The translations under genes and the position numbers were made by a program. Below are positions 38,594-47,339 of a DNA stretch of 64,000 nucleotides, in pieces. The first letter of the stretch is position 1. Every line of letters begins with the position of its first letter. The DNA comes from Bacillota bacterium (GTDB lineage Bacteria; Bacillota; Sulfobacillia; Sulfobacillales; Sulfobacillaceae): NCBI GenBank assembly GCA_021821465.1, contig JAKACM010000001.1, forward strand, positions 62,001 to 126,000, in the 5' to 3' direction. A model generated the notes under the pieces. It did not search any database. It had not been told where the DNA came from and worked only from the letters and a program-made list of their open reading frames with translations.

Positions 38594-39171
38594 CGATCTT
38601 GAATGAGATCCGCCAACAGCGACGCTTTGGTGGGATTAGACAGAATTACCCGATACTCATAATTCGGATGGTGAATGGCAAGGGCAACGTCGGGAGACTC
38701 TGCCAACTCCTGAACCTGATCATGAGTAAAAGTCAAAGTAAGATAATGAACCGAGCTCGTCTTCTCCTCGGTTGAGCGACCTGTTTCCGCTTGGGCATGA
38801 ACCTTCAGACTACCGCCTTCCAAGTACACATATTCTTCAACACCGGACAGACTGCGAAGAATTTCCGGCATGTTATCATCCGAATTCAATGCAATTAAGA
38901 GTGTGGCTCCAATAGCCTGGCCAATGGGCAGCAAATCGTTGTATACATCCAGCTCCTCCTGAATTAGCCCAGGTTGGGTAATGTGCTCAATCCGGCACAT
39001 TTCTTGAACTTGAAATTTCATAGTATCCCGATTTTCAAACACCACGGAGATTCTCGGACCCAGATCTACCCGACGAATCTTCTTGATATCTATAACCCGC
39101 TGGCGAAAGGGGTTTCGGTCTTTCACGTAATCCTCTATCGGCACAATATCCTCTAATGTCAACGGTTTCAT
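38590..39171 (-). CDS. DUF3501 family protein
   Basis: 193 aa from the ATG at 39171, which shares one base with the upstream stop (TGATG) and has GAGG 7 nt upstream. The EDYVKDRNPFRQRVIDIKK N-terminus and the EMCRIEHITQPGLIQEELDVYNDL core are those of DUF3501. Members are almost always found beside a rubrerythrin and a GlpC-like Fe-S oxidoreductase, as here. Function unknown; a role in electron delivery or peroxide reduction is inferred from context. Confidence 0.85.
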   Translation of the reverse strand: MKPLTLEDIVPIEDYVKDRNPFRQRVIDIKKIRRVDLGPRISVVFENRDTMKFQVQEMCRIEHITQPGLIQEELDVYNDLLPIGQAIGATLLIALNSDDNMPEILRSLSGVEEYVYLEGGSLKVHAQAETGRSTEEKTSSVHYLTLTFTHDQVQELAESPDVALAIHHPNYEYRVILSNPTKASLLADLIQDR

Positions 39172-40433
39172 CACTTTTCCTCACTTTCTAGACCGTACGC
39201 GGCACTTAATATTTCCACCGGATGCAAAGGAGGTGCATCAGTTGCCGTTTCAATCTGTAATCCCGCCAACGCACAATCAGAACAGGCCTTACTGTCATGA
39301 GCCTGGCGGAAGGCATCAGTCAATTTTGCCGCAACTTTCTGGGAGTCATCATAAAATTCAGCCTTAAGTCCCCAGGTTCCGTCAATGCCTGCGCACCGGT
39401 CGACAACGTTAACGGTCGTCCCGTCAATATATGTTAACAAGTCTTTTGCCGACCGCCTCAATCCTTGTGCTTTAGTGTGACAAGACAAATGATAAGCCAC
39501 GGCCCCTACTGAATGACGGAAGTCCTTCTTGAGTTCCTTGCGGCGAGCCATTTCAGCAAAATACTCGGTCACATCAAGCGTGGCTTCACTGACTTTTTTG
39601 GCTTCATCCGTTCCCAATAGTAAAGAATACTCTTCTTTCAAAACATATGCACAGGTAGGTTGCAGAGCTAAAATTTTCTTGCCTGCCTCGGCATAAGGTG
39701 CTAAGACTCGAACGTTTTGTTCTGCACGTTCCTTGGCACCAGGAATATCCCCGCCATCCAGGGCGGGCATCCCACAACACCTTTGATTGTCCGGGATATC
39801 CCCATGAATGCCGTGGTGAGCCAATACATTCATCGTTGCCTGACCAATACCGGGATGATGGTATTCCACTGTGCAGGTGGTAAAAATCGCTACGTCTGCG
39901 TCCTCTTGCTGCTTTTTCCGGCTAAGCGCCCATTTCGAAAAACGAGTCACAGCAAATTTCGGTAAGTGGCGGCGATGATCGATTCCCACCATTTTTTCCA
40001 TGATTCGCCGCATCATGGGATTTTTGTTACTCCAGTTAGACAAGGCGGGAAGACGAGTGCCATTTCGTCCAATTCGATCCGGATCTCCTAAGATTTTGTC
40101 AACAAAGGCCAATCCGTTCTTCTTGGTACGAACGGCTTTTGATCGCAGCATCAACCGGGGAAAATCCAAATCAAAACGGTGAGGAGGAATATAAGGACAC
40201 TTGAGGTAACATAACTTGCACTGATAGCACAAGTCCGCAGGACGAGACAACTCCTGGTCAGTTAACAGGCCCACATCATCGTCATGGCCCTCGACGGACT
40301 TAAAGAGATCGGGAAAAGACGGGCACAGACTGAAACACAACCGACAGCCGTTGCAAATGTCAAACGCTTGTTTCATGTCTGCGGCCAACGCACTCTCGTC
40401 CCAGTATTTCTCGTTATTAGGGTTATATTCCAT
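39171..40433 (-). CDS. Fe-S oxidoreductase, GlpC/HdrD-like
   Basis: 420 aa. Two N-terminal 4Fe-4S motifs: CNGCRLCFSLCPSF and CYQCKLCYLKCPYIPP. The C-terminal half has two cysteine-rich CCG-type domains (DNQRCCGMPALDGG and the CAGIDGTWG segment). This is the heterodisulfide reductase/glycerol-3-phosphate dehydrogenase C architecture. In rubrerythrin-DUF3501 clusters it probably passes electrons to rubrerythrin (inference). GGAGGGG precedes the ATG. It follows rubrerythrin across a hairpin that may lower expression. Confidence 0.9.
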   Translation of the reverse strand: MEYNPNNEKYWDESALAADMKQAFDICNGCRLCFSLCPSFPDLFKSVEGHDDDVGLLTDQELSRPADLCYQCKLCYLKCPYIPPHRFDLDFPRLMLRSKAVRTKKNGLAFVDKILGDPDRIGRNGTRLPALSNWSNKNPMMRRIMEKMVGIDHRRHLPKFAVTRFSKWALSRKKQQEDADVAIFTTCTVEYHHPGIGQATMNVLAHHGIHGDIPDNQRCCGMPALDGGDIPGAKERAEQNVRVLAPYAEAGKKILALQPTCAYVLKEEYSLLLGTDEAKKVSEATLDVTEYFAEMARRKELKKDFRHSVGAVAYHLSCHTKAQGLRRSAKDLLTYIDGTTVNVVDRCAGIDGTWGLKAEFYDDSQKVAAKLTDAFRQAHDSKACSDCALAGLQIETATDAPPLHPVEILSAAYGLESEEK

Positions 40434-40453
40434 CAGACATCCCCTCCGGATAA

Positions 40454-40473
40454 AAGGGGGCTGATGCCCCCTT
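40454..40473 (-). terminator. Hairpin terminator/attenuator after rubrerythrin
   Basis: AAGGGGGC and GCCCCCTT (40454-40461, 40466-40473) make an 8-bp stem with a 4-nt loop, followed on the minus strand by TTTTATC. It sits between the rubrerythrin stop and the Fe-S gene start, so it is probably a leaky terminator that makes rubrerythrin the most abundant product of the operon. Confidence 0.75.
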
Positions 40474-40484
40474 GTGACTCATTT

Positions 40485-40907
40485 TCACTCCTCAAGTGCC
40501 GCCAATCCTTTAGTAAAGCGTCCGGCATGACTCTTCTCCGCCCGGGCCAAGGTTTCAAACCATTCCGCGATTTCGTCGAATCCCTCTTCTCGGGCATCTT
40601 TGGCAAATCCCGGGTACATTTGGGTATACTCGTATGTTTCTCCTTCGATGGCGCTCTTCAAATTGTCTTCGGTAGCGCCCACCGGTACACCGGTCACCGG
40701 ATCTCCGACTTCTTCCAGGAATTCAAAATGACCGAACGCGTGTCCGGTTTCTCCCTCTGCAACGTCACGAAATAATCCGGCCACTTCCGGGCGTCCTTCT
40801 ATGTCGGCTTTTTGAGCAAAAAATAGATAACGACGGTTCGCCTGTGATTCTCCCGCAAATGCTTCTTTAAGGTTGGTATGTGTCTTGGTGTTTTCTAAAG
40901 ATGGCAT
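40485..40907 (-). CDS. Rubrerythrin lacking the rubredoxin domain (sulerythrin-like)
   Basis: 140 aa from the ATG at 40907, with AAGGAGG 8 nt upstream; the longer frame to 40943 crosses this site. Four-helix di-iron bundle: [51 protein letters not shown] and [11 protein letters not shown] carry the E...E-x-x-H ligands. It ends right after the bundle, with no C-x2-C rubredoxin module, as in sulerythrin. The likely role is peroxide reduction. First gene of the operon. Confidence 0.93.
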   Translation of the reverse strand: MPSLENTKTHTNLKEAFAGESQANRRYLFFAQKADIEGRPEVAGLFRDVAEGETGHAFGHFEFLEEVGDPVTGVPVGATEDNLKSAIEGETYEYTQMYPGFAKDAREEGFDEIAEWFETLARAEKSHAGRFTKGLAALEE

Positions 40908-40947
40908 GGTAATCCTCCTTGTGGTATTTTTGGCAATAAACATTACC

Positions 40948-40984
40948 TAGGAATGATTCTAAAATAAGACTAACAATAATACAA
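40948..40984 (-). promoter_or_regulatory. Rubrerythrin promoter with PerR-box-like operator
   Basis: On the minus strand, -35 TTGTAT (40979-40984), 17 bp, -10 TAGAAT (40956-40961). The -10 lies inside TTAGAATCATTCCTA (40948-40962), which matches 11 of 15 positions of the PerR box TTATAAT-N-ATTATAA. Binding there would block RNA polymerase. The perR-like gene is in the same operon, allowing autoregulation. Confidence 0.55.
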
Positions 40985-41534
40985 TATCTCGTTTGAAAGA
41001 AGATGACATCGAATTTTTGTGAAGATGTTTGTTTGGGATACTTGCCAGTCGATTGATCGATCCCGAATTGGCGGCATACAACAATTTTTGCCCAGATCAT
41101 CCTGCACCTAAGTTGATGGAAGATGCAAAGAGGTAAACTCGAAGTTGCGGCCTAAGTTGACAATCATTGTGAAACCCGGATCACTTAGGGTCACACCAAA
41201 ATGACAGATCTGGTTTGAGGGAACTCCGATCCGGATGGAAGTAAACCTAGGAAACATCGGATTGGCCGAACCAACCTACTGACCCAAAGCAGGCCGTCCC
41301 CGCCTTGGGTCAGTAGGTTTTTATAGCCTCCTACACTGCTTATCTCGTTTTGCCGAGCGTGCTACCGTTCGAATGCAGGTTTTGAGGGCATAGATCCCGG
41401 TGTTTCTGAAAAAGAATCCGGCTTCGAAACACTTTGGCGTACCCTAAGACCAATCATCACACCGATTGCCGGTGGGCGTACTCGGGGCAAGATTCCGAAG
41501 TTCTCTTTGCCTGTGAGCCGATGTTCTCGATATT
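40985..41534. other. 550-bp gene-free region with IS debris and a + strand terminator
   Basis: No supported gene on either strand. At 41161-41198 the sequence CAATCATTGTGAAACCCGG...TTAGGGTCACACCA matches the right terminal repeat of the IS4-like element at 37.4 kb in about 28 of 38 positions, so this is a solitary IS end. A strong + strand hairpin terminator follows at 41273-41325. The remaining sequence shows nothing clear. Confidence 0.5.
41273..41325 (+). terminator. Strong + strand terminator without an upstream gene
   Basis: AACCTACTGACCCAAAG (41273-41289) and CTTGGGTCAGTAGGTT (41304-41319) form a stem of about 16 bp around a GC-rich loop, followed by TTTTATA. On the minus strand there is no T-tract. 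No + strand gene lies upstream, so it could end a small RNA or antisense transcript, or be part of decayed IS DNA. Confidence 0.65.
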
Positions 41535-42548
41535 TTAGAGCTTTCCTTTTTGTAAATGAAACACAGGCTCCAGCCGCCCAACTTCAAGGCCCCGGTGATT
41601 CACAGTGACCAAACTCACAACTTGTCCCACTGCCATTCGTTCGCGGGCGGAAAGAACATCCATCTCTTCCAAGACATGAACTAAGGTCGGTGCTATCGTC
41701 CGCGGCGAACCATCATCCATCTTGATGGCAATCCCCATGCCCCTTTCGGGAATGCCGAGACAAAAGACGGCTTCGGCGCCTCCTTTAGCGACAAATCGGT
41801 TGAGAGTGGCCTGTGCCAAACTGACTTCCAACCTGCCTTCACCACTGATCAAGTAAGGATGGATCCGCATAGCCTCACTAATCACGCCGGCACCCGCCTG
41901 AACGTCTTCCGGCAGTCCGCGGGGATCAACCAAGCGGGCATAAGCCAAAGCCATTCGAGCCAACGGCAAATAAAATGTCGGGACACTGCATCCGTCAGTG
42001 GCCGTAACCAGCTCCGGTTCATGCAAATCCGTCATCAGGGCAACCATGCGGCGAATAGCCTGTTGGACCGGGTGGTCGGGTTTTTCATATCCGGCTAAAG
42101 GAGCGTCCAGCATACGCGCCAAAGTCAGCATACCGGTATGTTTTCCGCTGCAGTTGTTATGCAAAGTCGTCGGACTTTCTCCAGACTTTTCTAAAAGGCG
42201 GGCAGAGGGGAGATGACTGGGAGCATGGACGCCGCATGCCAGATCGCCCGGCCCAGCATCTATACGTTTCAAAAGAGAGACGACTTGGCGAATATGCTGC
42301 GGCTCCCCTCCATGAGATGCACAAATAATGGCAACATCTTCACCCGAGAATTGATAGCGATCCATTGCCCCCGACAAGATCACAGGCAGGGCCTGAAAAG
42401 GCTTGGCACTCGATCGCCAAAAAGTCTGCCTTTGGGGATCGCCCAGCCAGTAACGGATCTGCCCCAAGCTGTCTACCACCGCAATATCGGCAAACGCTTT
42501 GCTTTCTACAACATTTCCCCGAATAATATCTACTGCTCTTTCTGCCAT
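41535..42548 (-). CDS. L-asparaginase II family (Rhizobium-type) hydrolase
   Basis: 337 aa of the thermolabile asparaginase II family (PF06089 type, known from Rhizobium etli), not the common type I/II fold. Signatures: FWRSSAKPFQALPVIL, ICASHGGEPQH, and TLHNNCSGKHTGMLTLAR. It would release ammonia from asparagine or related amides. It overlaps the gamma-glutamyl hydrolase gene by 19 nt, so both may form an amide or amino-acid catabolic unit. The start has weak but acceptable purine-rich sequence. Confidence 0.9.
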   Translation of the reverse strand: MAERAVDIIRGNVVESKAFADIAVVDSLGQIRYWLGDPQRQTFWRSSAKPFQALPVILSGAMDRYQFSGEDVAIICASHGGEPQHIRQVVSLLKRIDAGPGDLACGVHAPSHLPSARLLEKSGESPTTLHNNCSGKHTGMLTLARMLDAPLAGYEKPDHPVQQAIRRMVALMTDLHEPELVTATDGCSVPTFYLPLARMALAYARLVDPRGLPEDVQAGAGVISEAMRIHPYLISGEGRLEVSLAQATLNRFVAKGGAEAVFCLGIPERGMGIAIKMDDGSPRTIAPTLVHVLEEMDVLSARERMAVGQVVSLVTVNHRGLEVGRLEPVFHLQKGKL

Positions 42549-43297
42549 GACCCTATCTTTTCCTCCTGATATTGCCGAGCGGCTTCAACAAATGAAACAA
42601 ACAACTGAAGGGCCTCCGGACGGGAATCTACCAAATCTTCCGGATGCCACTGCACTCCCAGAGCAAAGGGATACTCCCTTCGCTCCATTCCTTCAATCAA
42701 ACCGTCTTCGGCGTAAGCTGTAATAGTCCAATCATTTGGCACAGTCATTACCGCTTGGTGATGAAAGGAATTGACTGAAATCTCTTGGGTTCCCATAATC
42801 GCCACCAATCGGCTGGATTGTTCCATTTTCACCCGATGGGTCACTTCAAATCGGGGTTCGTTCTGAGAATGACGCGCGGTAGAGGGGTGGTATCCACTCG
42901 GAATATCTTGAATCAACGCCCCCTTTCCCGAAACGGCGAGAGCTTGGATTCCACGACAAATTCCGAAAATCGGAAGATTCAAGGCGTAAGCGGTTTGGAT
43001 CAATAAAAGTTCTGTGTGATCCCGATCGGCCGATACTCCTTCCCATTTGGTGCCTGCATCTTCTTGGCCGTAAAGAATCGGATCAAAGTCTCCTCCCCCG
43101 GTCAAAAGTAGTCCGTGACAGCTTTTCAAGACTTCGGCACTCTCGGCGATATTCGCTAATAAAACCGGTATCCCCCCGGCTTGTTGAATGGCATGAAGAT
43201 AGGTAGAGCGTATAAAATCGCGGGGCACACCGTCCTTTCCCATCTCTCGGGAAAGCGAAATCCCGATGAAAGGTCTTATTGACGAGGAATTCGCCAT
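42530..43297 (-). CDS. Class I glutaminase-like gamma-glutamyl hydrolase (PuuD-like)
   Basis: 255 aa. Peptidase C26 family: nucleophile Cys in IFGICRGIQALAVSGKG, His-x-Glu in ALGVQWHPEDL, plus LLLTGGGDFDPILYG. PuuD hydrolyses gamma-glutamyl-GABA in putrescine breakdown; other members cleave gamma-glutamyl amides or folylpolyglutamate. No other Puu gene is nearby, so the substrate is open. GAGGTGG precedes the ATG. Confidence 0.87.
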   Translation of the reverse strand: MANSSSIRPFIGISLSREMGKDGVPRDFIRSTYLHAIQQAGGIPVLLANIAESAEVLKSCHGLLLTGGGDFDPILYGQEDAGTKWEGVSADRDHTELLLIQTAYALNLPIFGICRGIQALAVSGKGALIQDIPSGYHPSTARHSQNEPRFEVTHRVKMEQSSRLVAIMGTQEISVNSFHHQAVMTVPNDWTITAYAEDGLIEGMERREYPFALGVQWHPEDLVDSRPEALQLFVSFVEAARQYQEEKIGSWQKEQ

Positions 43298-43603
43298 GAA
43301 TTAGCCACCTCTTTTATATCGTGTTTGCATCCGGTTCAAGTTAACCTTGATGGGGTAGAATACTTACACATATTAATCTAAGCGTTGGATCCCTTCCACG
43401 GAATTGTTCTCTGTCACAATCTGCCCTTGGAATGGAAGAAACCCGAGTCTTGCCGCTAAATAAGACCGAACGCCGCGCCAGACTCAAGGGTAGCCAATTG
43501 TCATGAGCTCGTACCGTCATGACCGATAAGCTCTGCCCTCATCATGATATGACCTAGGGCGTCAAAAGAAAAGTGAGCCCTCGGACGGACTCACCAGATA
43601 TCC
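43298..43603. other. 306-bp intergenic region with the mazF terminator
   Basis: At 43573-43594, GTGAGCCC and GGACTCAC form an 8-bp stem; on the minus strand it is followed by TTTTCTTTT, a canonical terminator for mazF. The rest (43298-43570) is the upstream region of the hydrolase gene; it should contain a promoter, but none is strong enough to place. Confidence 0.6.
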
Positions 43604-43969
43604 TCACAAATCAGTCAAACCGAGACTAATAACAATGGCTTGATTGACCCTATTCATCACTTCGGGACTTAAATGAGCAATGCGCTCTTTCAGTCGGCGT
43701 TTATCGATTGTGCGGATTTGTTCCAGTAAAATTACCGAATTCCGATCGAGATTGGACTCCTCAGCTCTTAGTTCCACGTGAATCGGCAATCGTGTCTTAA
43801 ATATTTGTGAGGTCACCGCACAAATAATCGTGGTCGGGCTATAACGGTTACCAATATCATTTTGCAGGATCAAAACGGGACGTATTCCACCTTGCTCCGA
43901 ACCCACTACGGGAGAAAGATCCGCAAAAAAAATGTCGCCACGCTTCACTACTGTATCTGAGGTCGACAC
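43604..43969 (-). CDS. mazF: MazF/EndoA-type endoribonuclease toxin
   Basis: 121 aa, size and sequence type of B. subtilis EndoA (NdoA). VKRGDIFFADLSPVVGSEQGG, RPVLILQNDIGNRYSPTTI, AVTSQ and LLEQIRTIDKRRL are the conserved segments, including the catalytic Arg and Thr region. It cuts mRNA at a short specific motif. The GTG start has GGGAG 6 nt upstream and lies 3 nt after the antitoxin gene. Placement after alr is the same as in Bacillus. Confidence 0.95.
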   Translation of the reverse strand: MSTSDTVVKRGDIFFADLSPVVGSEQGGIRPVLILQNDIGNRYSPTTIICAVTSQIFKTRLPIHVELRAEESNLDRNSVILLEQIRTIDKRRLKERIAHLSPEVMNRVNQAIVISLGLTDL

Positions 43970-43972
43970 CGA

Positions 43973-44227
43973 TTACTCCCTAAAATATCCAGCATATTCC
44001 CAATGTTCTTCGGCGAGGGCGGCGTTAAGCGAACCAAGTTCCTGATACCCTTGAATCAGCTCCTGTCGGAGTTGTTGCTTTCGCTGTTCTGCAAGATAAA
44101 ACTCGACGCTTTCACGAATGACTTCGCTTCGATGACGGCCTTCTCCATCCGCCATCTTGTCCAATGCATCTACCAAATGATGGGGTAAACGCACAAATAC
44201 GCGACGGTTTTCTTCCAAAATATCCAC
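43973..44227 (-). CDS. Ribbon-helix-helix antitoxin (EndoAI/MazE-like)
   Basis: 84 aa. RHH domain RRVFVRLPHHLVDALDKMA and EGRHRSEVIRESVEFYL at the N-terminus; the acidic/aromatic C-terminal tail (ALAEEHWEYAGYF) is where EndoAI-type antitoxins bind the toxin. Autorepression of the pair is expected from the family. Lies 47 nt after alr and directly before mazF. Confidence 0.9.
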   Translation of the reverse strand: MDILEENRRVFVRLPHHLVDALDKMADGEGRHRSEVIRESVEFYLAEQRKQQLRQELIQGYQELGSLNAALAEEHWEYAGYFRE

Positions 44228-44274
44228 CTCTTTCCCTCTTCCAACTCAATTATAGACTTCGCAAAATTTTACTG

Positions 44275-45381
44275 TCAATTCCCATATACCCGAGGAATTC
44301 TGGCCGACAAGCCCGTCACAACTTCATATCCTATAGTATCCAATAAGTCGGCCAATTGATCGGCCGATATCGATTGCTCCCCTTGGCTCCCAATCAGCAC
44401 AACGGGATCTCCCACTTCCACCCCTTCTTCTAATCTGACACCTACGTTCAGTTGATCCATTGAAACCCGGCCGATTACGGGGTAAGCCCGGCCTCGGATT
44501 AAAACATGGGCTTTGTTGGAGAGTCCGCGTCGGTAACCGTCGGCGTATCCTATGGGAATGGTGGCAATCTTCATAGCCTCGGGAGTGATATAAGTGCCTC
44601 CATAGCCCACAGCGAACCCCTTCCCCACTTCTTTGACAAACACGACTTCAGATGTCAGTTCCAAAGCCGGTTTCAACGCCAAAGACATCCCTTTGTACGC
44701 TTTGAGTCCATACATGGCAATGCCCAGACGCACAAGATTGAACTGAGTTCCCGGAAATCGAAGGGTTGCCGCCGAATTGGCCGCATGTATCCAATTCGGG
44801 GCCATTCCATTTTTCCGACACCTTTCGATCACGTCCAAAAATCGCGACGTTTGCTGCGCCGTTTCTTGATCGGTCCCCGCATCCGCCTTGGCAAAGTGAG
44901 TCATAAGCCCTTGAAATATCACCCCCGGTCGGCGAAGACGCTCTATCCACTCGTCATCGAAATTATCTGGTCTCATACCAATCCGGCCCATGCCCGTGTC
45001 AATTTTAATATGCACTCTCACCGGCTTTCCGCCTTTTTGTCCCGCCGACAGGGCTTGGTCGAATGTTTCGGGATCAAAGACCACCAACTCCAAGTCATGG
45101 TCCACTGCTTCCGCTATTTGCCGAAAAGGAACTTGCCCCAGAACCAGAATCGGTACACGAATTCCCCGATTCCTTAAGGAGATGCCCTCTTCCACTAAAG
45201 CCACCCCTAAAGATTCGGCCCCGGCTGCCAGAGCGGTCCTGGCCACAGGTTCCGCCCCATGCCCATATCCGTCCGCCTTCACGACCGCCATCAAAGAAAC
45301 GTGAGGATTTAGCTGAGATTTAACCCACTGCACATTGTCATACACCCGATCTAAATAGACCCGCACCACCGTCGGCCTCAT
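44275..45381 (-). CDS. alr: Alanine racemase
   Basis: PLP-dependent L-Ala/D-Ala interconversion for peptidoglycan. 368 aa from the ATG at 45381, with GGCAGG 6 nt upstream; the frame to 45423 is not needed. PLP Lys in MAVVKADGYGHGAEPVARTA at the N-terminal barrel, GMGRIGMRPD, and the second-domain Tyr region VGYGGTY plus VIGRVSMDQLNV. Part of the acpS-nnr-alr-mazEF order conserved in Bacilli and relatives. Confidence 0.96.
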   Translation of the reverse strand: MRPTVVRVYLDRVYDNVQWVKSQLNPHVSLMAVVKADGYGHGAEPVARTALAAGAESLGVALVEEGISLRNRGIRVPILVLGQVPFRQIAEAVDHDLELVVFDPETFDQALSAGQKGGKPVRVHIKIDTGMGRIGMRPDNFDDEWIERLRRPGVIFQGLMTHFAKADAGTDQETAQQTSRFLDVIERCRKNGMAPNWIHAANSAATLRFPGTQFNLVRLGIAMYGLKAYKGMSLALKPALELTSEVVFVKEVGKGFAVGYGGTYITPEAMKIATIPIGYADGYRRGLSNKAHVLIRGRAYPVIGRVSMDQLNVGVRLEEGVEVGDPVVLIGSQGEQSISADQLADLLDTIGYEVVTGLSARIPRVYGN

Positions 45382-45453
45382 CCTTTGCCTGCCTTTGGAT
45401 ATTCCTTCATATGCTTTCTCCATTCCTTATATCATGATTAAAAAGGATCCTGT

Positions 45454-46965
45454 TTATCGGCTTATGGGCAAGAAAGGCGGACTCTCACCTTGTTCTATAC
45501 TATTCCACGCTTTACTCATCGCGCCAATAATATCTGTGGCTACGACACTCAACCCTTGGTGGCGTTCGGCCCAAATGCCGGCCCATCCGTGCAAATACGT
45601 GGCCAGAGCAAGTTGTTCACCATAGCTGGCAGGATCCGACTGCGCCAGCAAAGCGGCTACAATTCCTGAAAGCACATCTCCTGAACCGGCTGTGGCCAAG
45701 GCCGGAGTATTAGTCGTATTGACAAAAACCTCCCGAGCCCCCGTCAGGGAAAAAGGACCTTTAAGAATAACCGACACGTTAAAACGACTCGCTGCCTCTA
45801 TCACCGCGCGGTATCGGAACCCATCCACTTCTTGGGATGTCTTCTCCAAGAGCCGCCCCATTTCGCCCGCATGAGGGGTGAGCACGCTGCCCACAGGAAG
45901 GGTTAGGGACGCATCTTCACCCAATAAGCGAAGAGCATCGGCGTCCACCACCAGTGGCCTTTGCAACGAAGACATCTCACGAAGAAGCCGAGAATGCAGA
46001 TGAGGGCCAAGTCCCGGACCTACGATAATAACATTCGCGCGCTGAAGTCTTGCCATGTCCTCAGAACTGAAAGTCCACGCGTCTTGATGAGACCTTATCC
46101 CTCTCGCCAAAAGAGGTGTCGGGGCCTGAATTCTATTCAAAATGCCTTCCGGAACAAATAGTTCCACCAACCCGGCCCCGGCTTTTAAGGCGGCGGAGCC
46201 TGCCAACACCGGGGCTCCGGGCATAGAGTCCGATCCTCCTACTACCGCCACTGTTCCCTGTCGGTATTTATGCGTATAGAAGTCACGAAACGACATTTGT
46301 CGACGGGCCCATGATGGATTTAGCCAGTATCCCGAAGCAGACCCCATGTCAGGCAAGCCAATGTCCAGGACGACTAGTTGCCCTCCGTAGCGGGATCCCG
46401 GGTAAGTGAAATGACCCCATTTGGCAGCGCCAAAGGTTAAAGTTTTGGCCGCGTATACACTTTCCAAGTCATAGGCTCCGCTGTCCGCATCAATTCCGGA
46501 CAAAATGTCCAACGCGTAGAGCGGAATTTTATTTTTGGACACTTCTTGCCAGAGGCGGTGAAATTCTTGATGATCCACCGTGCCATGAAACCCGGTGCCA
46601 AAGACTCCATCAATAACCCAATGATACCGCCCGGTACTGATGGTAGGATCAACCACTTTCGCCCCATAAGATACGGCCGCTTGCAGCAAGTTTTCTCCGC
46701 GAGGAAATGAGGGGCGGCCCAAGGGCATCACAATCGAAACATCCAGATAGCGAGCTAGGTGGCGAGCAACAACGAGACCATCCCCCCCATTATGGCCCTT
46801 GCCCACCATGACAAGCCCTGGGCCGGATAATTCCGGAATCAGACAGTATGCCGCACGAGATCCTGCCGTCTCCATAAGCCACGACAATTCAATGTTCCAT
46901 TCTTGGGCACGTTTGTCATGCGCGCGCGATTCATCCACTGTCCAAACCGAACAATTTTCTGTCAC
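45454..46965 (-). CDS. nnr: Bifunctional NAD(P)H-hydrate epimerase / ADP-dependent dehydratase
   Basis: Repairs hydrated NAD(P)H. 503 aa. N-terminal epimerase (YjeF_N) domain, about 1-215: LMETAGSRAAYCL, VMVGKGHNGGDGLVVARHL and IDGVFGTGF. C-terminal ribokinase-like dehydratase domain, about 230-495: VAVVGGSDSMPGAPVLAG, VVDADAL, LTPHAGEMGRLL and the NTPALATAGSGDVLSGI nucleotide site. Overlaps acpS by 4 nt. Confidence 0.95.
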   Translation of the reverse strand: MTENCSVWTVDESRAHDKRAQEWNIELSWLMETAGSRAAYCLIPELSGPGLVMVGKGHNGGDGLVVARHLARYLDVSIVMPLGRPSFPRGENLLQAAVSYGAKVVDPTISTGRYHWVIDGVFGTGFHGTVDHQEFHRLWQEVSKNKIPLYALDILSGIDADSGAYDLESVYAAKTLTFGAAKWGHFTYPGSRYGGQLVVLDIGLPDMGSASGYWLNPSWARRQMSFRDFYTHKYRQGTVAVVGGSDSMPGAPVLAGSAALKAGAGLVELFVPEGILNRIQAPTPLLARGIRSHQDAWTFSSEDMARLQRANVIIVGPGLGPHLHSRLLREMSSLQRPLVVDADALRLLGEDASLTLPVGSVLTPHAGEMGRLLEKTSQEVDGFRYRAVIEAASRFNVSVILKGPFSLTGAREVFVNTTNTPALATAGSGDVLSGIVAALLAQSDPASYGEQLALATYLHGWAGIWAERHQGLSVVATDIIGAMSKAWNSIEQGESPPFLPISR

Positions 46966-47339
46966 TTCACAAGACTCCCTTGTTCCAATACGACCATGGC
47001 GATAGCATACCGGCGCTCGTGCGTGAAAGAGAGCCAGATTTTCAAGCGATTGTCCCTAATCCATTGGCCCAGTGGCCCTTGGATATGGACTTGAGGTTCT
47101 TGGCGCACCTGGCGAATAATTTCTATGTCAGTCCACTGACTGTGATGGATCCCGCCGCATGCCTTAATCAGGGCTTCTTTCCCCGCAAACCGGGCAGCCC
47201 AACTCCTGACACTCTCGGGACCAGTGCCTACACTTTCAGCTTCTTGAACCGAAAAGATCCGAGAAATGAAGCGCGGATTACGCACAGCCTTGGCAATTCG
47301 TTTGATGTCCGTAGCATCAATCCCAATTCCGTAAATCAT
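46962..47339 (-). CDS. acpS: Holo-[acyl-carrier-protein] synthase
   Basis: Transfers the 4'-phosphopantetheine arm of CoA to ACP. 125 aa. Magnesium-site Asp in IYGIGIDATDIKRI, the signature SWAARFAGKEALIKAC with the conserved F-x-x-KEA, and the C-terminal LSFTHERRYAIAMVVLE. ATGA overlap with nnr. First gene of this cluster. Confidence 0.95.
   Translation of the reverse strand: MIYGIGIDATDIKRIAKAVRNPRFISRIFSVQEAESVGTGPESVRSWAARFAGKEALIKACGGIHHSQWTDIEIIRQVRQEPQVHIQGPLGQWIRDNRLKIWLSFTHERRYAIAMVVLEQGSLVK

Noticed and set aside
41367-41374. GTTCGAAT, resembling a tRNA T-loop
   Set aside because: No acceptor, D or anticodon stem can be built around it; no tRNA gene is seen in the window.
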